From positions 4,913,501-4,977,500 of the forward strand of contig NC_070604.1 of NCBI RefSeq assembly GCF_027172205.1: a stretch of 64,000 nucleotides of DNA. Reading direction: 5' to 3'. Source of the DNA: Podarcis raffonei. Lineage: Eukaryota; Chordata; Lepidosauria; Squamata; Lacertidae. The notes beneath the pieces are model-generated. The model was not told the origin of the DNA. It saw only the letters and a program-made list of their open reading frames with translations, and did not search any database. A program made the position numbers and the translations under genes. Of the stretch, positions 34,474 through 45,409 are shown one piece after another; position 1 is the stretch's first letter; each line of letters starts with the position of its first letter.

Positions 34474-37400
34474 TCAGGCACTTCGATTAGCATAGGTTCT
34501 GGTGTTCGCCATGACGCAGGTGCAACCAACATTAATCACTTCTTTCTCCAGCCAAAAGGTCTGCTGGCAGCCAACCTGCTTCCGTCGAAGAACCATGATC
34601 TCCTGCCGAATAGGAACAGAATTCAGGGATATGTTTGGTTTGCCTTTGCTGTCCAGACAGAAGGCATGGCGGCAGATGGCTTTCGAAATCACATGGGGAA
34701 ACCTGTTGGGATCTTCGTGAGTGCTGCAAATAGAGGCAAAGGGAGGGCAAGACTGTTAGTTCATCCGAACACGTAGAGCCTTGAAACTGGCTGCATACAA
34801 TGGGAAGCTAAATGTTTGCTTCTCTCTAGACTCTTGGCCAAAGAGAAGCAGGAATGGCCGGCTTGTAGAAAGTTCTGTGAGCGGGGAAGGTAGGGTCTCT
34901 TCGCATGGAAGAGACTTCCAGAGGTTCACACATCCCAATCCTTCAAGGAAGAGAGGCTGCAAGTTATCAGAAAGTGAAGGAAATGGCTGCTTATTGACTA
35001 CTATATCAATAATATATTACCATGATATGCAATATAATCTGTCAGTTTGCCAGTTCTTGCTGCTGTCAGACCTCTTCCATGACGGGGGTCGAGAGCCTCA
35101 GCCACTGCCCTTGGGGGTACAAATGTGGCCCTCCGGTCTCTTAAGACTCTCCAGGCCACCCCACCCCCCTCACTGGTTCTGCTCTTTACTTCCCTCTAGT
35201 ACTGGAATGTGAGAATGCCTCTTGCTTGCCTGAATTGTGGATGGAGAGGTGAGTGGGTTTAGAAACCTGTGGCTTTTGCATGGTGGGAACACTGCTGACT
35301 GTGTAGAGGCAGGAGGCTCTTGCACCTGGCATATATCCCCCGGAAGGCTAACTTAAGGGAAATCAGGTCCTTGGGCTGCAAAGGGTTCTCTACTCCTGCC
35401 CTGTGACGCAAGGGAAGGTGAGAGAGACCCATTCCTGGTTTCAAGCAGGCAGAGGAGGGTTATCCAACAGGAGGTTCTCAAAGCAAGTGCTGCCGAAAAG
35501 AATGTGAGATCAGAAACATGCACGGACTGCGTTGATCAAGAGTCTCTTACTTGGGACTGCTACCATGATTACCTGTAAATGGGCACCTCAAACTGAGTGC
35601 CCTCAAACTGAGCAGCAGATATACTCCAAGGGAGAAGCAAGGCAACTGTGCATAGACCAAGCAGCCAATTGCTACCAGTAAACATAGGGAGTAAAAGGAG
35701 CAGCCATGGGGGAAAGATGTTCTCAGAAACATTCTGCCATCAGAGAAACGCTCTGTGTTCCACACTATAGAGCAGGCTTCCTCAACCTCAGCCCTCCAGA
35801 TGTTTTGAGACTACATTTCCCATCATCCCTGACCACTGGTCCTGCTAGCTAGGGATCATGGGAGTTGCAGGCCAAAAACATCTGGAGGGCCGAGGTTGAG
35901 GAAGCCTGCTATAGAGTCAAATAACTTCCATTTCAAAGGCAGTTGTCTGTAACTACCGTGGTGCAGACTATAGAGTTGTGGCTCTGAAAGCTTTGTGGGC
36001 AAGGGCACAAAATCCAAGCACCCATGCACCTCTGGTGATTTAAGCTTTAGGACCCTCGCAACAGGTACCCAGGTTGCCAAAGAGTTCCTCTGTGCCGGTT
36101 GGTCGGGCTCCATTCAAGAAGACACAAATTAGTAGCAATGTGAAGCATGGCATGTGCAGAGTGACTTTCCCCCATTGCAGGGCAAATTGAATCAGCAGCC
36201 CCTCATTGGATGAGGAGCCCCTGTCCGAGGCTACAGTTCCAGATAGGGGTGAGCCCTGGCATTTATCAAGGAAGCACAACCTGGGAGTAGCAGAAGCAGG
36301 ATCAGGGGAAGGTCCAAACACCTCAGCAAGAAAAAAACTGCTCCCTTCATGGAGACAATTCAGTTCTCCCTCTCTCTCCAGTCTGTTTCCCAGAAAACCC
36401 GGCTGGCTCCTGGGTTTGACAATAGCTACAAAATTGTGTCCTTTCTTGCAGCAGCCCTAGACATTTTAAAGTATTGAAAAACCACTGTGGGTTTGCTATG
36501 CATGCTCTGCTTCGTAGCCAATACATTTGATTCAATGAGAATAAGGACAATACCTGTAATCCCATGGAGATACAGATCTGTTCCTGATGTCCTGAGGCAC
36601 CTCACTGGCTGGTTGTGGGCGGCCAATGTGGACCTGAAATGTCAGGGACTTTGGAGGAAAATCCTCTTGGGTTCCAGACTGGGGTGGACAGTTCTCGCTG
36701 GGTTCCTCGTTGTTTTTCCCAGGCTTAACTGCTTTTCCAGAAGCTAAATTCATAGCTGAAAGCAGCAGCAGCAACAACCCAACCTGAAAGGGAGAACAGA
36801 TACAAAATGAGTTGTTTTATCATGTGCAGGTTAAAAAGGTAAAGGTACCCCTGCCCGTACGGGCCAGTCGTGTCCGACTCTAGGGTTGCATGCTCATCTC
36901 GCTCAAGAGGCCGTGAGCCGGCACCGTCCGAAGACACTTCCGGGTCACGTGGCCAGTGTGACGAAGCTGCAGCTGGCGAGCCAGCACCAGCGCAGCACAC
37001 GGAAACGCCGTTTACCTTCCCGCTGGAGGGGTACCTATTTATCTACTTGCACTTAAGGGTGCTTTCAAACTGCTAGGTGGGCAGGAGCTGGGACCGAACG
37101 ACGGGAGCTCACCCCGCCGCGGGGATTCAAACTGCCGACCATGCGATCAGCAAGTCCTAGGCACTGAGATTTTACCCACAGCGCCACCCGCGTCCCTCAT
37201 GTGCAGGTTAGCCAGAGGTATAATCTGAAACTGACATAAAATAGGTTTTTGCATAAAACTAGGCACTCTGCTAATATTGAAGTACTTAAAGGGTGCCAGG
37301 TTTTACTGAAAGCCAGAGTTGTGACCCTGAAGCCCTTCCTCTGAAGCCTAGAACATCAAGCAATGGGGGCTCACTGGTGAAGTGGCAATACACTAAACCT

Positions 37401-38229
37401 GTCTTTTTAAAGAAATAAATAAATAAATTCCTAGCTTCTTAATTAGTCTATATTTGAAGTATATAAATTAAGTAAGGCAAAGGCTGTGGTTGTTGGGATT
37501 GTCTGAACTGAGATAGCGCTTTCAAAACTTGCTTCCAAAATTGTTCTATTTGTTGTTCTATTCGTTAATATTTATTTGTGTGCCAATCAAGCAAATAAAT
37601 TCACAAGGAAAGCAGATGGGACCCTGGGGGAAGTGGTACTTGAGGGAAAACAATGAAATCCTGCTGAGATTGAATTGATTATATATCAGTCCTCTTTCGA
37701 ATCTAAAAGTAGCTTTAGATCTATGAGATTACGAAAAGCATTCAGTTATGTGAAACATTAACCCAGAGCAGGTGGGATCACAGTCATAGCTATGGAGCAT
37801 TGTTGGTAGCTTATCTACGGGATGAAAATCCCTCCAAAAAAAGAAGTTCACGAATTCAAGGAAATAGTTGTTATCCAAATGCTTTAAACTGTACTGTCCA
37901 AGTCTATTACATTAATTACACATATTACACTAATTAAATATAGCTTATTGTTGCAGCTATAATGAGGGATGGATAGACAAACAGAAGACTTAGATAACCA
38001 TTGGCTTCAATTTTTGGTAGCAAGTGGATTGGGAGATTGAAGCTTCACTAACAAAATTCTGCATGTGGAAGGAAGACTGATAACAGGATGAAGTAAGAAC
38101 TAAAATGCAATGTCACACGCCTCTACTTTTTAAGTTGGACACAAATGGGTACTAAGAGTTCTATACACCATAAATGACAATCTGTATTATCAGTGTACTC
38201 ACCAGTGAGGGAAATCTTGTAGAAGCCAT
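34474..38229 (-). CDS. IL17F: Interleukin-17 cytokine, IL17F-like (3 exons, complete)
   Basis: Coding exons on the minus strand: 38229-38203 (27 nt, MASTRFPSL), 36783-36554 (230 nt) and 34723-34474 (250 nt with stop). All introns are GT-AG (donors gtgagt and gtattg; acceptors ctttcag and atttgcag) and the phases agree, giving 168 residues. A signal peptide runs from residue 1 to about 27 (VGLLLLLLSAMNLASG core). The mature part has the IL-17 cystine-knot pattern: C41 (ENCPPQ), C103 and C108 (ICRHAFC), C138, C153 and C155 (VGCTCV). It also has the family strings NRSVSPWDY, DPNRFP, NSVPIRQE and VLRR. ENCPP and SPWDY..DPNR resemble human IL17F more than IL17A, as does the minus-strand position next to MCM3. 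It would be secreted as a dimer to signal through IL17RA/RC. N-glycosylation sequons: N77 and possibly N116 and N165. The short first exon is the same length as in human IL17A. Confidence 0.96.
35773..35908. mobile_element. 136-bp palindromic hAT MITE in IL17F intron 2
   Basis: CAGGCTTCCTCAACCTCAGC and GCCGAGGTTGAGGAAGCCTG are inverted termini. It is flanked by an exact 8-bp duplication CTATAGAG (35765-35772, 35909-35916). The transcribed intron would fold here into a long hairpin. Confidence 0.92.
36834..37196 (-). mobile_element. tRNA-headed SINE, subfamily B, in IL17F intron 1
   Basis: Inverse orientation relative to the window, so sense with the gene. Text runs aggtacccctgcccgtacgg ... 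gccacccgcgtccc. A 14-bp exact duplication tcatgtgcaggtta flanks it (36820-36833, 37197-37210). Its left edge is only about 50 bases from the exon 2 acceptor. Confidence 0.92.
37215..38200 (-). other. Remainder of IL17F intron 1
   Basis: No repeat, RNA or additional exon recognised. AT-rich intronic DNA. Confidence 0.5.
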
Positions 38230-38400
38230 AGTAGCTTTTCTTTTCTGCTGCAAGGAGCCTATTAATGGAGATTCTGCACCTGAGTACCTTGAATCGTGTC
38301 CGTATGTGCAATCCCGGTCTCCTTTTATACTGTCTTCAGAATCAAAGCCAGTTTTTTCCATTCACTAGTTTTCCCCGCCCTCAGTTGTGGTTCAGGGGCA
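38230..38400 (-). promoter_or_regulatory. IL17F: IL17F core promoter and 5' UTR
   Basis: A TATAAAAGG box on the minus strand (plus 38321-38329) lies about 92-100 bases upstream of the ATG, predicting a start near 38295. Just upstream are two GGAAAA cores (plus TTTTCC at 38354-38359 and 38369-38374), which suit NFAT; the second belongs to a GGGCGGGGAAAAC string that could also bind NF-kB or Sp factors. An AACCACA RUNX-type site lies at 38386-38392. NFAT and RUNX1 are established activators of mammalian IL17 promoters. Factor binding here is inference from motifs. Confidence 0.7.
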
Positions 38401-39180
38401 GCTGTGGCTGACATTTACCCTTTTTTCCCCTCGACCACTTCCTCGAAAGTGTCACATGGGACAGCAAGGGAAATGCATTTAATATACCACCTACCTAGTT
38501 ATGGGGAATCTAGACCAATAGATTTGTTTGAATGACAAACAGATGGCCTACAAGATAACGGCAAGCTTGCCTGAGAAGCTTTTTTTCCCCTTTCCCCTTT
38601 TTAGTGTATTGCATCGTTACAACTTACCTATTGTAAAATAGAGCAATCTAGATCTATGTTATACCATCATAATCTGTGTATGAAAGCACGTAGACAAGCA
38701 TCCATCATAAAGATATAAACTAGACAATTGCCCCCTCAGCCCTGCAAAAATAAATTCTGCCACTTTCAACATCCTTTGTACATCATAGGTCTTTTATTTC
38801 TTCCACTTCTTCCAGAGATTTCAGGGCAGCATCCTAGTCGCACAATTATGTTGGTTGAGCTGGATTGTGAGGCTCAGGGGGGCCACCAGCTTCATCGTTT
38901 TGAACCTACATCCAACCCCAGGATTATAGCAACTTGCTGCTCCCTTTCAAGCAAATGATATTGCTGCATTGGGAGTGCAATGCCCATTTGTTCTAAAGGG
39001 AGCCAGGCTCCCTTTCACAGATCTTTTCCTTGGAAAACGCATCTTCCCTGCACTCGTGCTGCAATTCTGCATGGCTCCAGCTACAACTTTAGTAGTAATG
39101 AATACTGCACAATTGTGGAGCCGTATGTGATAAAGGGGTCTTGGCTGGGCAGTCCAGGACTTCCATATACACTATCCAGA
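38401..39180. other. Unassigned DNA upstream of IL17F
   Basis: No repeat or exon recognised. As the immediate upstream region of the cytokine gene it may hold regulatory elements, but no conserved motif cluster can be established from one sequence. Confidence 0.4.
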
Positions 39181-39184
39181 TAGG

Positions 39185-40470
39185 TCACTTCAGTGAGTTA
39201 TAAGCTCCACCTAATTGGCAAAAAGTACAAGCGCTATAGCTTGCCTTTGATTGTGCCCTTCCACAAGAACATGCATTGCACTGTCCAAAATGATGGCTTT
39301 TCTGCAGACACCTTCCCTATAAAGAGTGCTGTGAAACAGGGCTGTGTTCTCGCACCAGCTCTTTGGCACATTCTTCTCCCTGCTGCTCTCATATGCCTTC
39401 AGCTTGACTAAAGACTGTGTTCTTCCATTCAAAGAGCAATGGGGGTCTGTTCATCCTAGGTTGTGGGTTCTTATGCCTTGACAGCGCCCTCCAAGAAAGC
39501 TCTACAGAGTCTCATCAACCATTTTGCCCAAGCCTGCATGGGGTTCAGCCTCAGCCCAACGAAGACCAACATCTTGGGTCAGGATATTGCCAGCACTCCA
39601 CACATCAGCATTGATGACCACATGTTTGAGGTGGTAGACCATTTTATCTGCCTGGGCTCCATCATAACCAGCAACCTCTCCATCGATGCCGAGCTGGGCA
39701 AACGTATTGGCAAGGCAGCTACAGCAATGGCTCTCCTCTCCCAAAGGGTATGAGAGAACGCGATGCTCATGTCCAATACCATGATGATGGTCTACTAGGC
39801 TTGCGTGCTGAGCATGCTGCTTTATGGTAGTGAGTCATGGGCAACTTACGCCTACCAGGAACAATGCCTCAATGCCTTCCACATGTGCTGAGTCAGGAAG
39901 ATTTTGGGCACCACTTGGCAGGACAGTCTCAAACAAAGATGTGTTCTCCCAAGCCCACATTCCCAGCATGTTCACACTGATGTCTTGGCAACATGTATGC
40001 TGGATCATGTCCACAGAATGGAAAATGGCAGGATCTACAGGGAGCGGGCTTCTGGCACTAGGCTCATTGGCAGACCAACACTGTGTTATAAAGATGTCTG
40101 CAAACATGACATGCAGGCTAGCAACATCAGTTGCCTGTGGGAATCCCTTGCCTGGAGACAGACAGTCAAGTTGTATATCCATAGCAGCGCCAAGAGGAGG
40201 AATGAGCGCTAGGAGGAACCCAGAGAGAAGAAAGTGGATGCCTTCATCTACCCCAGCTGCAATAAAACATGTCTCTCCCATTTTGGTCTCTACAGCCACA
40301 GCAGGTGCTATAATTCTCCAACAGATGGAGGGCCCACTCCTCCATTGTCTCCTGAGACAAATGGATGCCAACATGAAGATGTGCCACAAGTGCCTATTAA
40401 TGGATAGTTTCTGTGACATCAGTTCAATGAGCGCCCCCGTACCCAGGCCTATGCAGTAAGTTATAGGATC
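39185..40470 (+). mobile_element. LINE reverse-transcriptase relic (C2H2-like C-terminus)
   Basis: Broken frames read VKQGCVLAPALWHILL (39330), then KTNILGQDIASTPHISIDDH, FICLGSIITSNLSIDAELGK, then LYGSESWATYA, ILGTTWQDS, HVHRMENGRI, and RPTLCYKDVCKHDM. It ends at a zinc-finger-like CNKTC..HFGLYSHSR remnant near 40290. This is the architecture of a non-LTR family common in reptiles and fish; I cannot fix the clade. The FADD catalytic region is missing between about 39412 and 39463. Several stops; dead. Confidence 0.8.
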
Positions 40471-40479
40471 ATCTATTTT

Positions 40480-41098
40480 ATGTCCCAGAAACTCCAGTGG
40501 GTGCAGAATGCTGCAGCGAGGCTCCTCACAGGGTCTCTGCCATGGGAGCATATTCACCCAGTGCTTTTCAAGCTGCACTGGCTCCCGGTGGAGTACAGGG
40601 TCAGATTTAAGGTGCTGCTTTTGACCTTCACGGCCTAGGACCCTCGTACCTACGGGACCGCCTCTCCTGGTATGCCCCACAGGTCCATAAATAGCAACAT
40701 CCTAGTGGTCCCGGGCCCTAAAGAAGTTAGATTAGCTTCAACCAGAGGCAGGGCCTTCTCAGTACTGGCTCCGGCCTGGTGGAACGCTCTGCCTCATGAG
40801 ACCAGGGCCCTGCAGGATCCGATTTCTTTCCGCAGGGCCTGTAAGACAGAGTTGTTCCGCCTGGCCTTTGGCTTGGAGCCAATTTGATTCCCTCCCTCTC
40901 TTTCTTTTTTCCTTTCCTTCTCCTCCTGTGATGAGGCTGCATTTTAATATTTTAATGTTTCAATATTTTAATGTTGTATTTTAATCTTGTTTTTAAGTTG
41001 TATTCATTCAACTTGTTTTTATTATTGCTTGTTAGCCGCCCTGAGCCCGGCCTTGGCTGGGGAGGGCGGGGTATAAATAAAAATTAGTATTATTATTT
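40480..41098 (+). mobile_element. L2-like LINE C-terminus and 3' tail
   Basis: gaatgctgcagcgaggctcc (AARL motif), ctgcactggctcccggtgga (LHWLP), then a plus frame EVRLASTRGRAFSVLAPAWW and NALPHETRALQDPISFRRAC. The tail ends gccgccctgagcccggcctt ggg then ggggcggggtataaataaaa. It is the sense relative of the antisense block at 18.42-18.85 kb. Confidence 0.85.
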
Positions 41099-41269
41099 CC
41101 ATGAGTCCCAGTCCCCGCTCCATGACTGCTGTGGTGGACATATCCAGTGCACATTCAGAGGGGAAATGAGGGCTCACCTTTTCTTTTCAAACACATCCCC
41201 TAGCTATTCCTCTACAGCAAATTTCCACCTGCCTTCATTCACTTGGCGATAGAAGGTTTCTGGTTCTGG

Positions 41270-41460
41270 GGAAAGGCTGAGTGGAAGAGCACCCACCTTG
41301 CCCACAGAATGTCTCAAGTTCCATCCTTCCAGGTAACTGTGGGAGATACCCCTTGTCTGAAATCTTGGAGGGCCACTGCCTAGCCGTGTAGACAATACTG
41401 TGCAGGAAGGATCAATGGTGCAACTCGGTATAAGGCAACTTCCGGCTGAGTATCCTTTTT
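41270..41460 (+). mobile_element. tRNA SINE (diverged)
   Basis: aggctgagtggaagagcacc is a worn tRNA-like head. gagggccactgcctagccgt, gtagacaatactgtgcagga and actcggtataaggcaacttc are the family tail seen also at 17.69 kb. Confidence 0.7.
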
Positions 41461-41464
41461 TGGA

Positions 41465-41830
41465 CTGAGAATAAATGAGCACTTTTCTTGTTTCTGGAAA
41501 ACTCATGATATTGACCCCTTTCCTTTTCCTTAAAGAGACAACCTTGCATCAAAATTGACATTACAGCTTAAAGGAAAGCCCTTTCGGAGAACTCTGCATT
41601 CCTGATCGCCATAGTGCGTCATAGAATTACGTCCTTTCTACTCCCATATTGTTGGAGGAATACAGAAGAAACTGAACTATGTGCTAGATGGAACCATTTT
41701 CTCAAGAGCAGCTGGGAATCCTGCATTTGACCCTTCTAGCTGGGCTGCAAACTGTAGAACCCTACTGCAAGAAATCCACTTTTTTAAAATGGGTTTTTTG
41801 TTTTTGGGGAAATGGCAGAGAAATGCACTG
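41465..41830. other. Unassigned non-coding DNA
   Basis: No exon or repeat recognised. Confidence 0.4.
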
Positions 41831-41834
41831 AAAA

Positions 41835-42040
41835 TTAAAAGTCAATAAAAATAAAGCTGGTCCTAATTCTATCTGTCAATTGGATTATTCTTTCCACAGC
41901 ATATTTTATTTGTGTCCAAAATTTATTTGCATTCTTGCAAATCCACCATAAATTAGGGTGTGTGTGTTGAATTTCAATATTTGATTCACATTTCCACCAT
42001 CTATTGTCCATACTTGTGCTAATCTTGTGAAGCATGTTCC
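41835..42040 (-). mobile_element. L1 ORF2 fragment (antisense)
   Basis: The minus frame reads RWWKCESNIEIQHTHPNLWW and CKNANKFWTQIKYAVERII, the C-terminal C..C...HMWW.C..FW region of L1 ORF2. Confidence 0.75.
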
Positions 42041-42059
42041 ATCAAGTTACTACTATAAA

Positions 42060-42630
42060 ATAGATTTGTTTTGTACAAGTAGAAATGAAAAGTTTTGCCT
42101 AAGTTTTCATATATACCGTACTTCCAGATTCCGAACGTTGTTGATACCCCTGGATCTTGTTCCCAACTTACTTATCAGCAGACTAAGTGACCACTAGTGA
42201 CCCTTCCAACGCCCAGAATCCATTACTCTACGCTGCCTGCAAGCCAGGTCTTTGAATTTCACCACCCCGTCTTTTCTGTGGAATGTAATAGTGTCTGCAG
42301 TGAGGAAAGGGATTAGCATTTTCAGCAGCAAAGCTGAACTCTTCCCCATTGTGTTTGTACTGTTGATGAATGGGGAGTAGTATTAAGTGGTAGGAGTTGG
42401 TAGGAAGGGGGAGAATTGATTGAATTTGCAGTTAAAAGTGAATGGATCAAATTTGTAGTTTCCAAAACAATATGAGAAGTGAAACACGGACACCCTTTGG
42501 AAATGTGGACTTCTCTGAATGTTGCAGCACAATTCTCCAGCCACATAATGTGTACCTCCCTAAAGTGCATACACTTGTGTACATAAAAAATCCACACAAA
42601 CATGCATTATTAGGGAGAACTACTTTGCAA
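42060..42630. other. Unassigned non-coding DNA
   Basis: No exon or clear repeat. Confidence 0.4.
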
Positions 42631-42634
42631 ACCA

Positions 42635-42805
42635 CAAGGAGAAGGGGGTGACAGAGGATGAGATGGTTGGACAGTGTTCTTGAAGTCTGACCAAACATGA
42701 GTCTGACTAAACTGCGGGAGGCAGTGGAAGACAGGAGTGCCTGGCGTGCTCTGGTCCATGGGGTCACGAAGAGTCGGACATGACTAAATGACTAAACAAC
42801 AACAA
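42635..42805 (+). mobile_element. BovB (RTE) LINE 3' end, 5'-truncated
   Basis: gaagggggtgacagaggatg agatggttggacagtg through gtccatggggtcacgaagag tcggacatgactaaatgact, ending (AAC)n. The text is the same as 49.00-49.15 kb and as the BovB terminus known from squamates and ruminants. Confidence 0.88.
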
Positions 42806-43049
42806 CTTTGCAAACATATGTTGCATTGGGCAAAACTGCCTTTAAAAAAATTCACTAAAATGTGGGAGGATTTTCACTTTTAAATACACACAGAGAGATA
42901 TGGAGTTGTGGAGAACTGAACTTACAACTGGAAAGATGAGAATTGGAGAGAAACCAAAACGGACTTATTTCCCCATTGCTAGTGCTGAGTGGGGCCACTC
43001 ACATTCCTCTCCAGGAGTGGGAGCCTGTAAACTGCGCAAATCCCACAAC

Positions 43050-43430
43050 ACTTTTTTCCCCAAAAAATTTGTATTGATTTTCCAAAATATTTTTTTAAAC
43101 AAACAAACAGGCAGGCAACCAGACAAACAAACAAACAAACATAAATCTCAACCGTATTAAACCAATCTTGGTGACATTGTTAAGTGACTTCCTCGTATCC
43201 CCCTAGTTGAATTTCAGTGTATATCATTTTAACAGTTTTCCAAAACCAATTTTCTCATAAAATTAACTTAATCACTTAACATCTTTCTATCTTTCTATTT
43301 TGGCATTAAACATATTAATTCCTAACATAAATCCTAAGCCTATCTAATATTTGCAAGCTTTTCCAATTAAGTTCCCACAAGACTTCTTTTCATACTACGG
43401 ATCGCTTATGACGGTAACCTTTCCTTACAG
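43050..43430 (-). mobile_element. Probable L1 3' terminal fragment (antisense)
   Basis: A T-rich start (ttttttccccaaaaaatttg / tattgattttccaaaatat) is the inverse of an L1 poly-A end, followed by AT-rich 3'-UTR-like text containing a CAAA/CAGGCAGG-rich run at 43098-43140. No coding motif, so the call is tentative. Confidence 0.45.
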
Positions 43431-43439
43431 GATTATAAC

Positions 43440-44010
43440 TTTCCGGGGATGCCTGCTGCTGGTAAAAGTTCTTCCTCTGCCCATAAAAGACCCTGCTGAC
43501 TAACCGTTATGACAGGAAGGGAGCTGAATGGCAGAGTGACCTATTTTATTTTCCCCCACTGTCTGTCTGAGGTAAAGAAATGCGTATCACAGATTTGACA
43601 CGGCGTTCTATTTTTCTTTGTCAGGTAATACATCAAATGGAAATTATTATTACTACAAGCAGGGTCACAAGGAGTGTCTAAACGGATTCCCCACCTCTGC
43701 CTTTCCTTTTTGCTATTAAGGGCAGTTCCGGCACACATTGGCTGCCCTTTAAACCTAATTGTGCTTGCGTCAATTAGATTCCCCCCACCAAGTCATTGAG
43801 GTGGCATGGCGGGGAGGTCAGAGCTGATGTTGCTATCATATGGGTTAGGTCAAGGAATATCCCAAGGAACTCAGCTTGGACAATGCTAATTAAATTATAG
43901 ATCAGGCTTTCAGAATCCTCCCAGGCACAAGGAACAGTTAACCAGGGTGGACAGAGATGTGTAGTCAAGGCAAATTTCTAAAAGCAATCTTCTTTTCATT
44001 GTTGCGCATA
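43440..44010. other. Unassigned non-coding DNA
   Basis: No exon or RNA gene recognised. Confidence 0.4.
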
Positions 44011-44015
44011 CACAC

Positions 44016-44130
44016 ATAGCCTGGATAGCTCAGCTGGTTAGAGTGTGGGGCTGCTAACACCAAGGTTGCAGGTTCAATTCCCGTGTGGGACAGCGGCAGG
44101 TTCCTGCACTGCAGCCAGTGGATTTCCCCT
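44016..44130 (+). mobile_element. tRNA-Ile-like SINE
   Basis: cctggatagctcagctggtt agagtgtggggctgctaaca caaggttgcaggttcaattc has clear A-box and B-box (GGTTCAATTCC). The post-tRNA tail (gttcctgcactgcag) matches the other squamate SINE tails, so this is a retroposon and not a functional tRNA gene: the acceptor stem does not close. Confidence 0.7.
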
Positions 44131-44332
44131 TTATTTAGCCTTTGCTAGTTGCAACAGTTTCAGGCAGAACGTATGGTGGGAGGAGGGAGAAGAGACAAAT
44201 CATGGATTAGGAATGTTCCCATGGGAAATAATGGAAATGTTCAGCTGCTTATGCAGACACTCACCTACTGAACCATTTCGTGGGAACACATTGTGTTCAG
44301 AAAGTGGGACCTGAATGTAAGTGTAAGTAAAC

Positions 44333-44467
44333 CAGGCATAAGCAACCTCAGCCTCCAGCTGAGTTGGGACTACAACTCCCATCATCCCTAGCTAACAGGA
44401 CCAGTGGTCAGGGATGATGGGAATTGTAGTCCCAAAACATCTGGAGGGCCGAGGTTTCCTATGCCTG
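44333..44467. mobile_element. 135-bp palindromic hAT MITE
   Basis: CAGGCATAAGCAACCTCAGC and CCGAGGTTTCCTATGCCTG are inverted ends, with exact 8-bp duplication AAGTAAAC (44325-44332, 44468-44475). Same family as 17552 and 35773, subterminal variant. Confidence 0.92.
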
Positions 44468-44639
44468 AAGTAAACCTTATATCACAAAGACACCACAGTC
44501 CCTGCTGTTCCTCATTCCAAGGAAACTGAACCCTGGGAAAGAACCGGGAACCCCTGGAATCTCCCACTGCTGGGAGGTGGTCACGTAGTGACTGGTCATG
44601 TTGTTCGGATCCCTGATGATTGTCTTCCAAACCAACTAC

Positions 44640-45400
44640 TCCATTGTGGTTCGAGGACCCGACCCCTGCGATGTGGAAAGAATACACAAGGAGATGTTAT
44701 ATAAGGTTAATGGGCAATGAAAAGCCACAACTTTAATGATTACAGCAGTGAAAAGGTATTGGCTTAGGCATTGGATCTCTCAAGCAAGTGGGTTTATTCA
44801 CCAGTAGGTGGAGCCTGTTGATGCTAATCCAACTATAGGCTCACCCCTGATGTCACCGAGGGTCGTGCCATGGCCTCCCGCCAAGCAGGCATCGGACGGA
44901 ATACACGACCGCCAGATTCCTTTAACGGAATACCCCTAAATTGAAGGCATAGGCGATGGCCACACCTAGCTCTTCGACACACCACAATACATTATTCCAA
45001 TGCCTAACCTACCCACCAATACCACAAAAGTTGTGACGATTGCTACGAGGTAGGCGAAAAAACCAAAAAGCCTAATGCCAAATGGAAAAACTCCTACCAG
45101 GCCCCCCGGGCAACCAGGGCGACCAACCTAAGGTCCATAGCAAGGCCAATGACCTAAGCCCTAACTAAAAGGGAGTGGAGGGTGGGTGACTCGCGGCGAG
45201 ACGACGAAGAATGAGGCCGGGCAGAGGCTGGCGCCGCAGCAAAAGGCTGCTGAATACGCCCCCTCTCAGGCACCTGGTTGGATGCCTGCCGAGGGGCGTG
45301 GGCGCCAGCCAGGTGAGATGGAGGCAGGGGGCTAACGCCCCCTGCTAGGGGCGGTGCTCGGCTCCCGCCCACAACCACTCCCCTCACTTGCAGGGAGGAG
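44640..45400 (-). mobile_element. Possible solo LTR-like fossil (antisense)
   Basis: The plus-strand block starts near TGTGGTTCG and ends near CCCTCA, giving TG...CA limits of about 760 bp. Read on the minus strand it has a GC-rich first part, then an A/T-richer part with a possible ATTAAA signal. No matched flanking duplication was found and no internal genes are evident beside it. It looks old and broken. Family not determined. Confidence 0.4.
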
Positions 45401-45409
45401 AGTCTTTCT

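Noticed and set aside
39835-40680. 281-codon minus-strand ORF
   Set aside because: It is the antisense shadow of the LINE relic whose sense frames carry RT-like motifs.
44018-44090. tRNA gene with good A and B boxes
   Set aside because: The acceptor stem does not close and the sequence runs into a shared SINE tail, so it is a tRNA-derived retroposon.
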